Source: UBA1672 sp965263215
GTDB taxonomy: Bacteria; Pseudomonadota; Alphaproteobacteria; Micavibrionales; Micavibrionaceae
Direction: 5' to 3'
Assembly (NCBI GenBank): GCA_965263215.1
Contig: OZ253663.1
Span: 248,001-312,000, forward strand
DNA: 64,000 nucleotides
Shown here piece by piece: positions 9,802 through 19,816 of this stretch. Both the position numbers and the translations under genes were made by a program. How positions within the stretch are numbered: position 1 is the first letter of the stretch; every line of letters begins with the position of its first letter. The notes under the pieces are model-generated. The model saw nothing but the letters and a program-made list of their open reading frames with translations, was not told where the DNA came from and did no database searches.

Positions 9802-11766
9802 TTACGTGTTTAACGCTTCGATGCTCCTATACAGCTCTAAACTCTCAGGGTTCGCGAGTGCTTCCACGTTTTTGATTGATCTTCCCATCACAACATCCCG
9901 CACTGCTATTTCAGTAATTTTACCGCTTTTCGTGCGCGGTATATCCGTAACGGCGATCACTTTTGCAGGCACGTGGCGTGGAGATGCGCCCTTTCTGATG
10001 GCTGTCTTAATTTCCTTTATCAAATTATCATCCAGCGCCCATCCTTTTTGCATGATCACAAACAAAATAACGCGCACATCGCCTTCCCAGTCCTGCCCGA
10101 TGACAACAGAATCTTGGATGGCTTCTATTTTTTCGATCTGCCTGTAAATCTCTGCCGTTCCGATACGTACACCACCGGGATTAAGGGTGGCATCACTACG
10201 CCCGAGAATGATGTAGCCGCCATGTTCGGTTTTTTCGACCCAATCGCCATGCACCCATATATTATCAAACCGATCAAAATAAGCGGATTTATACTTATCG
10301 CCGTTTTCATCATTCCAGAACGATACCGGCATGCAGGGAAATGCCTGCGTGCAGACAAGATCGCCTGCCCCCTGAGAAACAGATTGTTCGTTGTCATCAA
10401 AAACATCAATCGCCATACCAAGCCCTGCACCCTGTATTTCACCCCGATAGACTGGTGATATGGGATTACCCAACATAAAGCACGACACAATATCAGTGCC
10501 ACCAGAGATTGAGGCCACGTGTAAGTCTGATTTAATGTGCTTATAAATATAATCAAAACTGGCATGCACAAGCGGCGAGCCCGTAGAGGTTAGCGTTCGT
10601 AATGCTGACAAATCATGCGTTTTTGACGGCGATAGACTATGCGCGTTCATGGCCTCAATATATTTTGCCGATGTCCCGAAAAGCGTACACCCATATTTTG
10701 ATGTGTAGTCCCACAAAACATTACCATCAGGATAAAACGGCGATCCGTCATACAGCAATAAAACCGCATCACTCGCCAAACCACTGATCAACCAGTTCCA
10801 CATCATCCATCCGCAAGTGGTGAAATAAAATACATTATCCTGCGGCTTTATATTACATTGTAATTGATGTTCCTTCAGGTGTTGCAGTAGCGTTCCGCCA
10901 TGCCCATGCACAATACATTTGGGCACACCCGTTGTTCCCGATGAGAACATAATGAATAAAGGGTGATTAAATGCAACGCGGTTATATGAAATCTCCGTCG
11001 ATTGATATGGCGCAATGAACTCTTCCGCCGTAATGCTATTTTTTATCTCTGATATCTCTGTTTGTGATCCCGCAAAGGGCACTATAATCGTTTTCTGCAA
11101 TCCGCTTATTTGTGGTGTGATCCGCTTAACTTTTTCCAGAACATCAATAACTTTACCATTATAATGATACCCGTCCACCGTGATCAGCAATTTCGGCTTA
11201 ATTTGGCCAAATCGATCCAAAACCCCTTGTACACCAAAGTCTGGTGATGCCGATGACCAAATTGCACCCAATGATGTGGCCGCTAATGTGGCAATAATCG
11301 TCTCCATCATATTGGGCATATATCCAGCCACACGATCACCTTCACCAACACCGCACTCTTTCATGGCTTGTTGCCACCTTGAGACCTGCCCCAATAATTC
11401 CGCGCGCGTCATACTGGCTTCTGCGCCTGTTTCATCGCGAAAAATCATTGAAACAAACGAAAGATTAGCCGCATCGTAGTTCTCCAGAAGATTTTCAGCA
11501 TAATTCAAACGTGAATCAGGAAAAAACTGCGCTCCAAACATTTGACCATCATTATCATCGAAAATGACATCGCCCTTATCTCCCAAAACCCCGCAAAAAT
11601 CCCACACGCAATCCCAGAAAATGTCTTTATTTTCACAAGACCACTCCCACAGCCCATTGTAATCACTATATTTTTGGCCTGTACGTGTTTCAACATGGGT
11701 CATAAAATCATATAATCTGGATGATTTTATCTGCTCATCGGAGGGTGACCATAAAGCTTCGCTCAT
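9802..11766 (-). CDS. Acetoacetate-CoA ligase (acetoacetyl-CoA synthetase)
   Basis: ANL-superfamily adenylating enzyme that activates acetoacetate to acetoacetyl-CoA, joining BdhA-derived acetoacetate to central metabolism. About 654 residues, the family's usual length. The phosphate-binding loop MFSSGTTGVPK and the hinge/adenylate region ILGRSDATLNPGGVRIG are clear, and PRTKSGK holds the C-terminal catalytic lysine. The N-terminal SRLYDFM...YNGLWEWS region matches acetoacetyl-CoA rather than acetyl-CoA synthetases. I chose the ATG at 11766, with GAAAG upstream; an in-frame TTG at 11796 would add ten residues that look like leader sequence. Divergent from the DsbD-like gene. Confidence 0.92.
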   Translation of the reverse strand: MSEALWSPSDEQIKSSRLYDFMTHVETRTGQKYSDYNGLWEWSCENKDIFWDCVWDFCGVLGDKGDVIFDDNDGQMFGAQFFPDSRLNYAENLLENYDAANLSFVSMIFRDETGAEASMTRAELLGQVSRWQQAMKECGVGEGDRVAGYMPNMMETIIATLAATSLGAIWSSASPDFGVQGVLDRFGQIKPKLLITVDGYHYNGKVIDVLEKVKRITPQISGLQKTIIVPFAGSQTEISEIKNSITAEEFIAPYQSTEISYNRVAFNHPLFIMFSSGTTGVPKCIVHGHGGTLLQHLKEHQLQCNIKPQDNVFYFTTCGWMMWNWLISGLASDAVLLLYDGSPFYPDGNVLWDYTSKYGCTLFGTSAKYIEAMNAHSLSPSKTHDLSALRTLTSTGSPLVHASFDYIYKHIKSDLHVASISGGTDIVSCFMLGNPISPVYRGEIQGAGLGMAIDVFDDNEQSVSQGAGDLVCTQAFPCMPVSFWNDENGDKYKSAYFDRFDNIWVHGDWVEKTEHGGYIILGRSDATLNPGGVRIGTAEIYRQIEKIEAIQDSVVIGQDWEGDVRVILFVIMQKGWALDDNLIKEIKTAIRKGASPRHVPAKVIAVTDIPRTKSGKITEIAVRDVVMGRSIKNVEALANPESLELYRSIEALNT

Positions 11767-11933
11767 TTTGTTACTTTCTTTTTTGAAAAAACACAAAAGG
11801 TTAAAAATATTTCATTTTATTCTCTGCAATGCTGTAACAAAAATCAAGAACTCCCGAATAGCACCATATATATTTTCAAGGCTATACTATATATGTATAT
11901 GTCTTATTAAGAATAGTAAGGGATTAACCCATA

Positions 11934-14129
11934 ATGGAATATCATTTACGTGCACTACACCTAAAAAGTCTCATACTTTTTGTATTAACGATGGTGGCAT
12001 TGCTTGTGCTTATAGCACAGCCTGCCAATGCCTTTGACCCACAATCGCCAGCGGAAGAACGCTATACAAGCGTCACCATATTCCCTGAGCATAGCGCCAT
12101 TAAGCCAGGTGAAGACATACGCATCGCAACGACTGTAAACCTCGCGCCGCATTGGCATGTTTACTGGCGCAATCCCGGCGATTCAGGATTGCCTGTTAAA
12201 ATCGATTGGAAACTTCCTGAAGACTTTGAAATATCTGACATTAAATGGCCAACACCGGATAAAATATCATACGATATCCTTGTAAATTACGGATATTACG
12301 ACTCTGTCACACTTATCCAAACACTAACCGTACCCGACACCCTTCCCGAAGGTAAAATTGATCTGGAAGCACAGCTTGACCTTTTGGTCTGTAATGAAAT
12401 TTGTATCCCGGAATCCGATACAATCGTCGTTCATTTAAACAATCCGGATAATTTGGATACTGATCACGCCGAGCTTATAAACAAGGCAGAACAAAAATTG
12501 CCCAAAACAATCAAAGGGCAATTCTTTTTCCACGAAGCCGATGATCGCCTGCATTTATCTCTGACACCGGAGGATCGTAACGTTCTTAATGGTGCGACCA
12601 GTGATAATGCCGATTTCTTTCCGCATGATTGGGGCATCATCAACCACGCCGCCTTACCTGACGCCGCAGTGCAGGATGGAAGTGTCGTTATCAAACATGA
12701 GCGTGGTGACCAACCTATTAAAGATTTAGAACACATACAGGGGCTTTTCGTTATTAAAGGTGAGATCGGACAGAATGTTGGATACATCATCAGTGCGAAG
12801 CCCGCCGAGAATTCTGCCACGCCAGTCTCAGTCAATAAAGGCAACGCACCCGCAGTTAAACAAAACAATCTTATACCAGACCTAACCGACACCAAGCCCG
12901 ATAATTCGGTTACATGGTTCAGCGCACTTTATCTGGCCTTACTTGGCGGTATGGTCCTCAACTTAATGCCCTGCGTTTTCCCTGTTTTGTCCATGAAAGT
13001 CCTCAGCCTTGTAAAAATGAAAGACAAAGAAAATACGCAGGCGCAATTGCACGGTATTACCTATACACTTGGCGTGGTTTTAAGTTTTCTAGCTGTCGGC
13101 GCAGCCTTGATTATTCTAAAAGAAGCCGGCGCAGCGATTGGCTGGGGCTTTCAACTTCAAAACCCGATCATCGTTGCGGCCTTGGCTTATTTGCTGTTCG
13201 CTGTTGGCTTAAATTTGATGGGTTTTTTCGAGTTTGGCACCCGATTGGGCAATGTTGGTAATAAACTGACACAAGGACAATCTTACGGCAGCAGCTTTTT
13301 CACTGGCGTTTTGGCCACAGTCGTAGCAACACCATGTACCGCACCCTTTATGGGGGTTGCAATGGGCTTTGCCATCACACAGCCCGCAATCGTTAGCCTG
13401 AGTGTTTTTGCAACACTCGGTTTTGGTTTGGCCCTACCCTATTTATTTTTGGCATTCGTGCCTGCCGCGCGCCACCTGTTACCCCGCCCCGGCGCATGGA
13501 TGAATACATTCAAACAATTTCTCGCATTTCCGATGTTCGCATCCGCAATCTGGCTAATCTGGGTATTAAGTCAACAAGCAGGATCAGAAGGCGTTTTATG
13601 GGCTCTGCTCGGTTTACTTGCGATCGCCTTTAGTGTCTGGCTTTACTATCTGGAAAATAGAGGCATTGCCCGCGCATTATCGCATTTGGCTTTAGTTGTT
13701 TCACTTTTGCTGATGACATTCACATTAACTTCATTGAAAAACGTACGTGTCGATATGTCCGCCAAAGACTACGCCATGGGCGTGGCCTATGATAAAGAAG
13801 AGCTTTCCAACTTGTTACTGGGCAATGATCCCGTTTTCGTTGAAATGACAGCCGCGTGGTGTATCACATGCAAAATCAATCACGCCGCCGCCATCAATAT
13901 TGATTCAACCAAAAAACTATTTCATGACAAAAATGTTCAATACATGATTGGCGATTGGACCAACCAAGATTCAATGATTACAGAATATCTGGATTCGTTT
14001 GGGCGCAATGGTGTGCCGCTGTACGTTTATTACGGTAAGCGTGATCCGATGACACAAATGCGGCCCGAAGCCGAAGTATTACCGCAGGTTTTAACGCCCT
14101 CAATCGTAAAAGAAGTAATAGGAAAATAA
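11934..14129 (+). CDS. DsbD/ScsB-type membrane thiol:disulfide reductase
   Basis: Moves electrons from cytoplasmic thioredoxin across the membrane to periplasmic thiol proteins. The 731-residue protein has a signal peptide (about residues 1-33, cleaved after NA-FA), a large periplasmic N-terminal domain of the ScsB/DsbC-like type (WHVYWRNPGDSGLP near residue 72), a transmembrane DsbD core (about 325-610) with the two reactive cysteines in NLMPCVFPVLSMK and VATPCTAPFMG, and a C-terminal thioredoxin domain with WCITCK (Cys643, Cys646). The secreted redoxin gene follows 49 bp later on the same strand and is a likely electron acceptor. The start is the ATG at 11934 with AAGGG upstream. Confidence 0.92.
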   Translation: MEYHLRALHLKSLILFVLTMVALLVLIAQPANAFDPQSPAEERYTSVTIFPEHSAIKPGEDIRIATTVNLAPHWHVYWRNPGDSGLPVKIDWKLPEDFEISDIKWPTPDKISYDILVNYGYYDSVTLIQTLTVPDTLPEGKIDLEAQLDLLVCNEICIPESDTIVVHLNNPDNLDTDHAELINKAEQKLPKTIKGQFFFHEADDRLHLSLTPEDRNVLNGATSDNADFFPHDWGIINHAALPDAAVQDGSVVIKHERGDQPIKDLEHIQGLFVIKGEIGQNVGYIISAKPAENSATPVSVNKGNAPAVKQNNLIPDLTDTKPDNSVTWFSALYLALLGGMVLNLMPCVFPVLSMKVLSLVKMKDKENTQAQLHGITYTLGVVLSFLAVGAALIILKEAGAAIGWGFQLQNPIIVAALAYLLFAVGLNLMGFFEFGTRLGNVGNKLTQGQSYGSSFFTGVLATVVATPCTAPFMGVAMGFAITQPAIVSLSVFATLGFGLALPYLFLAFVPAARHLLPRPGAWMNTFKQFLAFPMFASAIWLIWVLSQQAGSEGVLWALLGLLAIAFSVWLYYLENRGIARALSHLALVVSLLLMTFTLTSLKNVRVDMSAKDYAMGVAYDKEELSNLLLGNDPVFVEMTAAWCITCKINHAAAINIDSTKKLFHDKNVQYMIGDWTNQDSMITEYLDSFGRNGVPLYVYYGKRDPMTQMRPEAEVLPQVLTPSIVKEVIGK

Positions 14130-14178
14130 ATTAAACTTAACTATAGTAACCCCACGCACTCAATGAAGGAGACCACAC

Positions 14179-14802
14179 ATGTTTAAAAAATTAACGTACG
14201 CATTACTGACTTTTGCTTTCGTGCCTTTCGCACTCGGCTGGGTTAGTGTCCCTGTACGCGCCGCCGTAGATGTTGGCAAACCCGCGCCAAATTTTACCGC
14301 GATTGATATACACGGCAATGAATTTAATCTTGAAGATCAAAAAGGTAAAATTGTTGTTCTGGAATGGACAAATCACCAATGTCCGTTTGTTGTGAAGCAC
14401 TATGAAACAGGCAATATGCAAAAAACACAAAAAACAGCAACGGATAACGATGTTGTTTGGGTCTCTATTGTTTCATCAGCACCAGGCAAGCAAGGGTATG
14501 TAACGCCAGAGGAAGCCCTCAAGATCGAAGAAGAAGTTAGTGCGCACGCAACAACACGCATTCTTGACTCAAGTGGTGAAATCGGCAAGCTATATGCGGC
14601 AAAAACAACACCGCACATGTTCGTTATTTCTGCACAAGGCAACATCGAATATGCCGGTGCGATTGATGACAAGCCAAGTCCAAGACACGAATCCGTAAAA
14701 GACGCAAAAAACCTTGTCTTAGCAGCATTGGATGCGCTTTCAACAGGTCGTGACGTTGAAGTTCCTTTGACAACACCTTACGGATGTTCTGTTAAGTACT
14801 AA
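14179..14802 (+). CDS. Secreted redoxin (AhpC/TSA-thioredoxin-like) domain protein
   Basis: A 207-residue thioredoxin-fold protein with an N-terminal signal peptide (about residues 1-29, cleaved after VRA-A), so it probably acts in the periplasm. The sequence has the PAPNFTAIDIHG start of AhpC/TSA domains, then WTNHQCPFVVKHY with a single reactive Cys in place of a CxxC pair, TTPHMFVI (cis-Pro loop) and a conserved C-terminus PYGCSVKY with a second Cys. This arrangement is typical of a family of unnamed redoxin-domain proteins of proteobacteria. AAGGAGA precedes the ATG. It likely forms an operon with the DsbD-like reductase upstream, and a hairpin follows. Confidence 0.9.
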   Translation: MFKKLTYALLTFAFVPFALGWVSVPVRAAVDVGKPAPNFTAIDIHGNEFNLEDQKGKIVVLEWTNHQCPFVVKHYETGNMQKTQKTATDNDVVWVSIVSSAPGKQGYVTPEEALKIEEEVSAHATTRILDSSGEIGKLYAAKTTPHMFVISAQGNIEYAGAIDDKPSPRHESVKDAKNLVLAALDALSTGRDVEVPLTTPYGCSVKY

Positions 14803-14828
14803 GGCACGATATAAAGTTTATTTTCGCG

Positions 14829-14852
14829 AAGGCCATCCAATCGGGTGGCCTT
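14829..14852 (+). terminator. Putative transcription terminator hairpin
   Basis: A 10-bp stem (AAGGCCATCC / GGGTGGCCTT, one G-T pair) with a four-base AATC loop lies 27 bp after the redoxin stop. Only three T residues end the stem, so intrinsic termination may be imperfect; the position at the end of the dsbD-redoxin unit supports the call. Confidence 0.6.
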
Positions 14853-14937
14853 TAGCGTATCGGTGATATGAAAAAGGACTTGTCAGAATCTTTGCTTTCT
14901 GCGTATCATAAAAGTTCGAAACTCTTTGATTCTCCTT

Positions 14938-16869
14938 ATGTCCATAAGCAAAAAAATAAATCAAGATGAACCCTTATCCCCGCACGTCCTGCAAAAGCAT
15001 GAGGCGGCAAGATGCGTTGTGGATGAAGAAGGTTCGGTTGTTTATGCCAATGATGCTTTTTGTGAGCTAAGCGGCATTCGTGCAGACGGGCATTATCATC
15101 TACTCGATATTATTCAGCTACCTGAAGAAATATTCGATGATGAAGACCCCCTGTCCGAACTTGAAGCGGGCACGCATGATGTGCATATACAGGATAATGG
15201 ATTCATGACTGAATTTCATTTCGACTGGATTACAACATCGGATAACAGACGGTTTTTAATCGCTTCTGCGCTGGAAGATGAATTTCATGAACGCACCGAT
15301 GACAATCTTGATATGCTGATGGAGCGTATCCAAGACTCTGCTGCGCGCATCGAATCTTCATCACACCATACAGAACATGCAGACACCCAACATTCTGACG
15401 AATACACACCATTTGTTGATATGACACAGGATATGATGGTGATCACGGATATTTCCGGCCGTATTGTGCATGCCAATAACGCCTTTGCCAAACTTTCGGG
15501 GGAGCAACACCATAATGACGAAGCATCCTCGTTTTTTGATTTATTTAAACCTGAAGACCAATCCCATATCATCAGGTCACATCAAAGTCTTGCGCAAGGC
15601 CAACTTGAGAACCAAACATTAGACTTCGAAGCGCAGATCATTACCCCGAGCGGACACGTACGGTGGATTGAATGGCAACAAAAATATGAAAACAATCAGG
15701 TTTATTCCATTGGCCGTGATATCACGGATATAAAAGAAAAACACCGCAATTTACAACGCCGTGAAAAGCAGCTCTCTGAGGCTGAGGCCATTGGCCGTAT
15801 GGGGCACTGGCAATGGCTTATCGGTGAAGAATATATTTCATGGTCGGAAGAAATTTACCGTATTTTTGGTGTAGATCAGAACCACTTCAAACCAAGCATC
15901 AACACGTTAACAGGCCTTGTGCATAAACGTGACTTAGGCCGCGTTGTACAGGTTTTTCAACGTGCCATCATTGAAGAGAAAAATTATGACATGGAATTTC
16001 GGGTGATCCGCCCGGGCGGTGATATCCGGTTTGTGATGTGTGAAGGTCGCTGTGAAAAAAATGCGGAAGGCGAAGTGATCGCACTCTACGGGATCATGCA
16101 AGATATGACCGAGCGCATGCTGTATGAAGAAGAATTGCGCCGCGCCAAGGATGCGTCCGAACAGGCCTACGCAGCCAAGACACGTTTTCTTGCGAATATG
16201 AGCCATGAATTACGGACGCCTTTAAACGCAATTATTGGCTTTTCGGAAATGATTGAATCTCAAATGCTCGGCCCGATATTCAACGAAAAATATACGGAAT
16301 ATGCCAGTAGTATCAAGGAAAGCGGGCATCACCTTCTGGATTTGATCAGTGATATCCTTGATATGTCGAAGATCGAGGCCGGAAAGCATGTTCTGGATTT
16401 AGAAACCGTTTTAATCAAAGACATTATTGATCGGTGTTTTGAAATGATGCAAGGCCGCGCGGCGGAACAGAACGTACAAATCAGGCCGTTTGAAATCAAC
16501 AATGAAGCGCTAAGCATTATCGGCGATCGCCGTGCTTTAATTCAAATCTTCCTTAACCTGCTCTCCAACGCGGTTAAATTCACACCTGAAAACGGCGCCG
16601 TCTGGATTGAGTGTTACGAAAGCAATGATTACCTGATCTTCAAAGTTTGCGATACAGGTGTGGGTATCCCGCCTAACAAGCTCGCCTCTGTTTTACGTCC
16701 TTTTGAACAAGCATCATCTGAATATACCCGCGAACATGAAGGCACTGGATTAGGGCTTGCGATTACAAAAGAACTTATCGAACTTCATGGCGGGTCTATT
16801 CAAATTGAATCAACTGTAAATATCGGAACCACAGTCAGTGTACGTCTACCATTCCAGACACAAAGTTGA
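14938..16869 (+). CDS. PAS-domain sensor histidine kinase (orphan)
   Basis: A 643-residue protein without an evident signal peptide or membrane segment, so probably cytosolic. Three PAS-like regions (about residues 15-105, 155-265 and 285-395) precede a HisKA domain with phospho-acceptor His423 in FLANMSHELRTP and a C-terminal ATPase domain with LNLLSNAVKF (N box), DTGVGIP (G1) and GTGLGLAI (G2). No receiver domain is fused and no response-regulator gene adjoins it, so the partner is elsewhere. I start at the ATG at 14938; a TTG four codons earlier is possible, and neither has a convincing ribosome binding site. The signal sensed by the PAS domains cannot be read from sequence. Confidence 0.93.
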   Translation: MSISKKINQDEPLSPHVLQKHEAARCVVDEEGSVVYANDAFCELSGIRADGHYHLLDIIQLPEEIFDDEDPLSELEAGTHDVHIQDNGFMTEFHFDWITTSDNRRFLIASALEDEFHERTDDNLDMLMERIQDSAARIESSSHHTEHADTQHSDEYTPFVDMTQDMMVITDISGRIVHANNAFAKLSGEQHHNDEASSFFDLFKPEDQSHIIRSHQSLAQGQLENQTLDFEAQIITPSGHVRWIEWQQKYENNQVYSIGRDITDIKEKHRNLQRREKQLSEAEAIGRMGHWQWLIGEEYISWSEEIYRIFGVDQNHFKPSINTLTGLVHKRDLGRVVQVFQRAIIEEKNYDMEFRVIRPGGDIRFVMCEGRCEKNAEGEVIALYGIMQDMTERMLYEEELRRAKDASEQAYAAKTRFLANMSHELRTPLNAIIGFSEMIESQMLGPIFNEKYTEYASSIKESGHHLLDLISDILDMSKIEAGKHVLDLETVLIKDIIDRCFEMMQGRAAEQNVQIRPFEINNEALSIIGDRRALIQIFLNLLSNAVKFTPENGAVWIECYESNDYLIFKVCDTGVGIPPNKLASVLRPFEQASSEYTREHEGTGLGLAITKELIELHGGSIQIESTVNIGTTVSVRLPFQTQS

Positions 16870-16878
16870 TAATAGAGA

Positions 16879-17793
16879 CTAAGAGTTGCTGCTCTCGGCT
16901 TGCTCTTCCGCATATCCTTCCGCGTCTAAACACCCCTGCAAGCCCGCCTTATAATCAGGATATTTCAAAGTAACGCCAAGATCATTTTTAATTTTATCAT
17001 TTTTGATACGCTTATTATCGGCATAAAAACTTTGGGTGATCGGCGCCAGATAAACAGAATCAAAAGGCATTAAAGGCGGTGATTCAATTCCCAATAATTG
17101 GCAAGCATAATCAATCACTTCATGACTTGGTGCGGGCACGTCATCGCATACATTATAAATTTCACCCGCCTTGGGGTTATCCATGGACGCCTTCAAAACC
17201 TGCACGATATCTTCAACATGCGTACGGCTGAAAGCGTGGCCGGGCTTATCGATGCGGCGTGCAACGCCAGAGCGTACGGAATCAAGCGCACTACGACCGG
17301 GGCCGTAAATACCGGCCAAGCGGAAAATATGCACTGGCAATTTGTGGCTGTGGAATAAGGATAGCCATTGCTCCTCTGCCTTTAACCGTCTTGATCCACG
17401 TTTGGTTGATGGCCGTGCATAGGACGTCTCATCAACCCATCCACCATCACGATCACCATAAGACCCTGTCGTCGATAAATACCCAATCCATTCCAGGTTC
17501 GGCAATTTCACCATATCGTGCGCATGCGCGATAAATGTCGGGTCTCCATTGTCGGTGGGCGGTGTTGATATCAAAATATGTGTGACATCACGCAGCATAT
17601 AAATAGGGTCAGGCAAAGGTGTATCAAAATCAAACAAGAAGGTTTTAATATTACGATCACTTAACTCTTTTCTTTTATCCTGATCACGCGTTGTGCCCGA
17701 CAAATTCCATGGGGTTTGCGTACGCGACAGCGTATGACCAAGGTAGTCACATGTATAACCATATCCAAAACAAAAAAGATGCTTATTTATCAC
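16879..17793 (-). CDS. NAD(P)-dependent SDR, YeeZ-like epimerase/reductase family
   Basis: Atypical extended SDR of 304 residues. The N-terminus MINKHLFCFGYGYTCDYL holds a Gly-rich dinucleotide site similar to that of E. coli YeeZ (GxGxxx form, not the classical GxxGxxG). STTGSYGDRDGGWVDE near residue 107 and FRLAGIYGPGRSALD near residue 155 match the YeeZ/NAD-epimerase family. Start is GTG at 17793, after AGGGTGTAAGG. It ends 9 bp from the histidine kinase on the opposite strand and is followed by no co-directional gene. Substrate unknown. Confidence 0.83.
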   Translation of the reverse strand: MINKHLFCFGYGYTCDYLGHTLSRTQTPWNLSGTTRDQDKRKELSDRNIKTFLFDFDTPLPDPIYMLRDVTHILISTPPTDNGDPTFIAHAHDMVKLPNLEWIGYLSTTGSYGDRDGGWVDETSYARPSTKRGSRRLKAEEQWLSLFHSHKLPVHIFRLAGIYGPGRSALDSVRSGVARRIDKPGHAFSRTHVEDIVQVLKASMDNPKAGEIYNVCDDVPAPSHEVIDYACQLLGIESPPLMPFDSVYLAPITQSFYADNKRIKNDKIKNDLGVTLKYPDYKAGLQGCLDAEGYAEEQAESSNS

Positions 17794-17821
17794 CCTTACA
17801 CCCTAACCTAACATAGGCTTT

Positions 17822-18490
17822 TTAGCCCGCTTTTTTATAATTTCTGACCGGATCGAACCCCGGAACACGTTCATCCACGAGATCTATGAACCCTTGACGG
17901 TCACTAATTTTTTCATACCAACGGCGCGCTGATTCATGCTCTTCCCACGGCACATCACCAACATAGTCCACCGATGATAAATGTGCGGCGGCCGTTATGT
18001 CTGCCAAGGAAAAACTATCACCCGCAAGCCATGGGCGTCTTTCTGTTAAAAAACCAATATAATCAAGATGATAATGTATATTCGCGCGTCCGGCGCGGAC
18101 TGTTGGCCCATGAGGCTCCCCCAGATTCAAGATCGATTTCATCAATTTTTCATTCACTAAATTTTCAGTGACTTCTGTATTGAATTTCCGATCGAACCAA
18201 TTCACAAGGCGGCGCGTTTCTGAACGCTGAACGGGGTCGTGACCAATAAGATTAACTTCCGGATAAACTTCTTCAAGATATTCGCAAATAACCTGAGAGT
18301 TCGAAAGCGTCGTCCCGTCTTTCTCAATAAACACCGGAATATCACCAGCAGGGTTCATCGCGAGGAATTCTGTTCTACGTTCCCATGTCTTTTCTATTTT
18401 CAACTCAAACGGCAGCTTTTTTTCCGTCAGTGCCATACGCACTTTGCGTGAAAAAGGTTGTAGCCAAAAGTGATATAGGATTCGCATCAT
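17822..18490 (-). CDS. Glutathione S-transferase family protein
   Basis: A 222-residue protein with a thioredoxin-like N-terminal domain (LYHFWLQPFSRKVRMAL, where Ser-11 to Arg-13 lie at the glutathione site; NPAGDIPVF with the cis-Pro; and NSQVICEYLEE) and an all-helical C-terminal domain containing RPWLAGDSFSLADITAAAHL. Family members conjugate glutathione to electrophiles or act as peroxidases or isomerases; the role is not fixed here. Two consecutive ATG codons mark the start. It lies 28 bp upstream of the YeeZ-like SDR on the same strand and may be co-transcribed with it. Confidence 0.88.
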   Translation of the reverse strand: MMRILYHFWLQPFSRKVRMALTEKKLPFELKIEKTWERRTEFLAMNPAGDIPVFIEKDGTTLSNSQVICEYLEEVYPEVNLIGHDPVQRSETRRLVNWFDRKFNTEVTENLVNEKLMKSILNLGEPHGPTVRAGRANIHYHLDYIGFLTERRPWLAGDSFSLADITAAAHLSSVDYVGDVPWEEHESARRWYEKISDRQGFIDLVDERVPGFDPVRNYKKAG

Positions 18491-18550
18491 TGCAGTCTAT
18501 CGAACGATGCAAAATATTCAATCATGAAAGCAGTATTTTGTGAAAAAACG

Positions 18551-19801
18551 TTACTTTTGTACGCGCAATTGCGTTGCCAGCAGGCTTATATTAATGGTTA
18601 CTTTGTCGCTTATCGCACCTGTTTTTTGCCATTGCCCCTGCCCTACGCCGAAATCAAGCCTATTCAAATCAAGGGTTGCGGTCATTTCCGCGATGCTTTG
18701 GCCTTGACCATTATCTGAAATAACCAACGCAAACGGAAGAATAATTGGCATCGTAATGCCGCGTAAAGTCAAAGTACCGCTTGCTTCATAGCTGTTTACG
18801 CGATGACCTGTCGTAAACTCTTCCGCCTCAAAAACAGCCTTAGGGTATGTTGCAACATTAAACCAATCTTCTGCTCTGGCTTGAGAATCACGATCTTCGC
18901 TGCCGGTTTTTATCGATGCGATATCAATTTCAATTTTAACATTACTTTTGTCTAACAAGGCCGGATCAAAGTATATTGCACCATTAAAGTCAAAGGAACC
19001 ATCGAACGTTTGACCATATTGTGTTGCCTGAAAAGTGAGATTGCTTTTGCCGCTATCAATCTGCCATTGCGGTACACCATCGGCAGACATAATAACATTT
19101 TCATCGTTTCTGGCTTCTTCGTCTGCCTGCGATGTCCCCACTATCGATGTTTTGACCGCACTATTTTGTTCACCAAACTTTTTCAGCCCCGCTTCCAAAA
19201 CGATATATCCGTAAACGCCGGCCAGCAAGAATACCAATACCGTCACAGGAATCATTCCAATACGACGCCATGTCATGCGCCCTAATGTTTCATCACGGTC
19301 AATAACATGATGTTTAAGCGCACCGGCAATATGTAACATCAGGAGTACCAACAGCACCCAAGCGAGAATTTCATGCACCCCATGAGACAATTTAAAAAGA
19401 TTTTCATCCTTCGAAACAATGTCAGGCATGTTTAAACTGAAAAACTTAATATTAAAATCACCCGCAGATGACATCACCCAACCGGAAATCGGTATCGCGA
19501 TCAGCAACAAATACAAAAATCCATGCACCGCGTGAGAGAGTATTTTTTCCCATTTTTTATGTGTGGGCAAGCTTTTGGGCTTTTTCTTTATAAGATGCCA
19601 AGCGATTCGAACAAACGCCAACGCCAAAACCAGTAATCCGAATGATTTATGAAGGTTATAGAATTGTAATTTTTGTTCGCTCATATCCATTGTTGTCATG
19701 TATGTGCCAACAACCAACAGCCCTAAGATAATCAGGGCTGTTAACCAGTGTATAATTCTGGCGATTAAAGAATATGAATCTGCTTCTGATTCGTCCGACA
19801 T
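18551..19801 (-). CDS. Cytochrome b561 - YceI fusion protein
   Basis: About 416 residues with two parts. The N-terminal half (about residues 10-190) is a four-helix cytochrome b561 domain with candidate haem histidines in ARIIHWLTALI, LHKSFGLL, SHAVHGFLYL and LMLHIAGALKHH. After a further membrane helix near residue 190, a periplasmic YceI lipocalin-like domain begins (QWQIDSGKSNLTFQATQYG near 255) and runs to the end. YceI domains bind polyisoprenoids such as ubiquinone, so a membrane haem protein joined to a quinone-binding barrel suggests electron transfer with isoprenoid quinones; that is inference. ATG at 19801 is preferred over a TTG one codon earlier. A free-standing YceI gene lies 15 bp upstream. 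Confidence 0.9.
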   Translation of the reverse strand: MSDESEADSYSLIARIIHWLTALIILGLLVVGTYMTTMDMSEQKLQFYNLHKSFGLLVLALAFVRIAWHLIKKKPKSLPTHKKWEKILSHAVHGFLYLLLIAIPISGWVMSSAGDFNIKFFSLNMPDIVSKDENLFKLSHGVHEILAWVLLVLLMLHIAGALKHHVIDRDETLGRMTWRRIGMIPVTVLVFLLAGVYGYIVLEAGLKKFGEQNSAVKTSIVGTSQADEEARNDENVIMSADGVPQWQIDSGKSNLTFQATQYGQTFDGSFDFNGAIYFDPALLDKSNVKIEIDIASIKTGSEDRDSQARAEDWFNVATYPKAVFEAEEFTTGHRVNSYEASGTLTLRGITMPIILPFALVISDNGQGQSIAEMTATLDLNRLDFGVGQGQWQKTGAISDKVTINISLLATQLRVQK

Positions 19802-19816
19802 CAACTTGCGCTCTGC

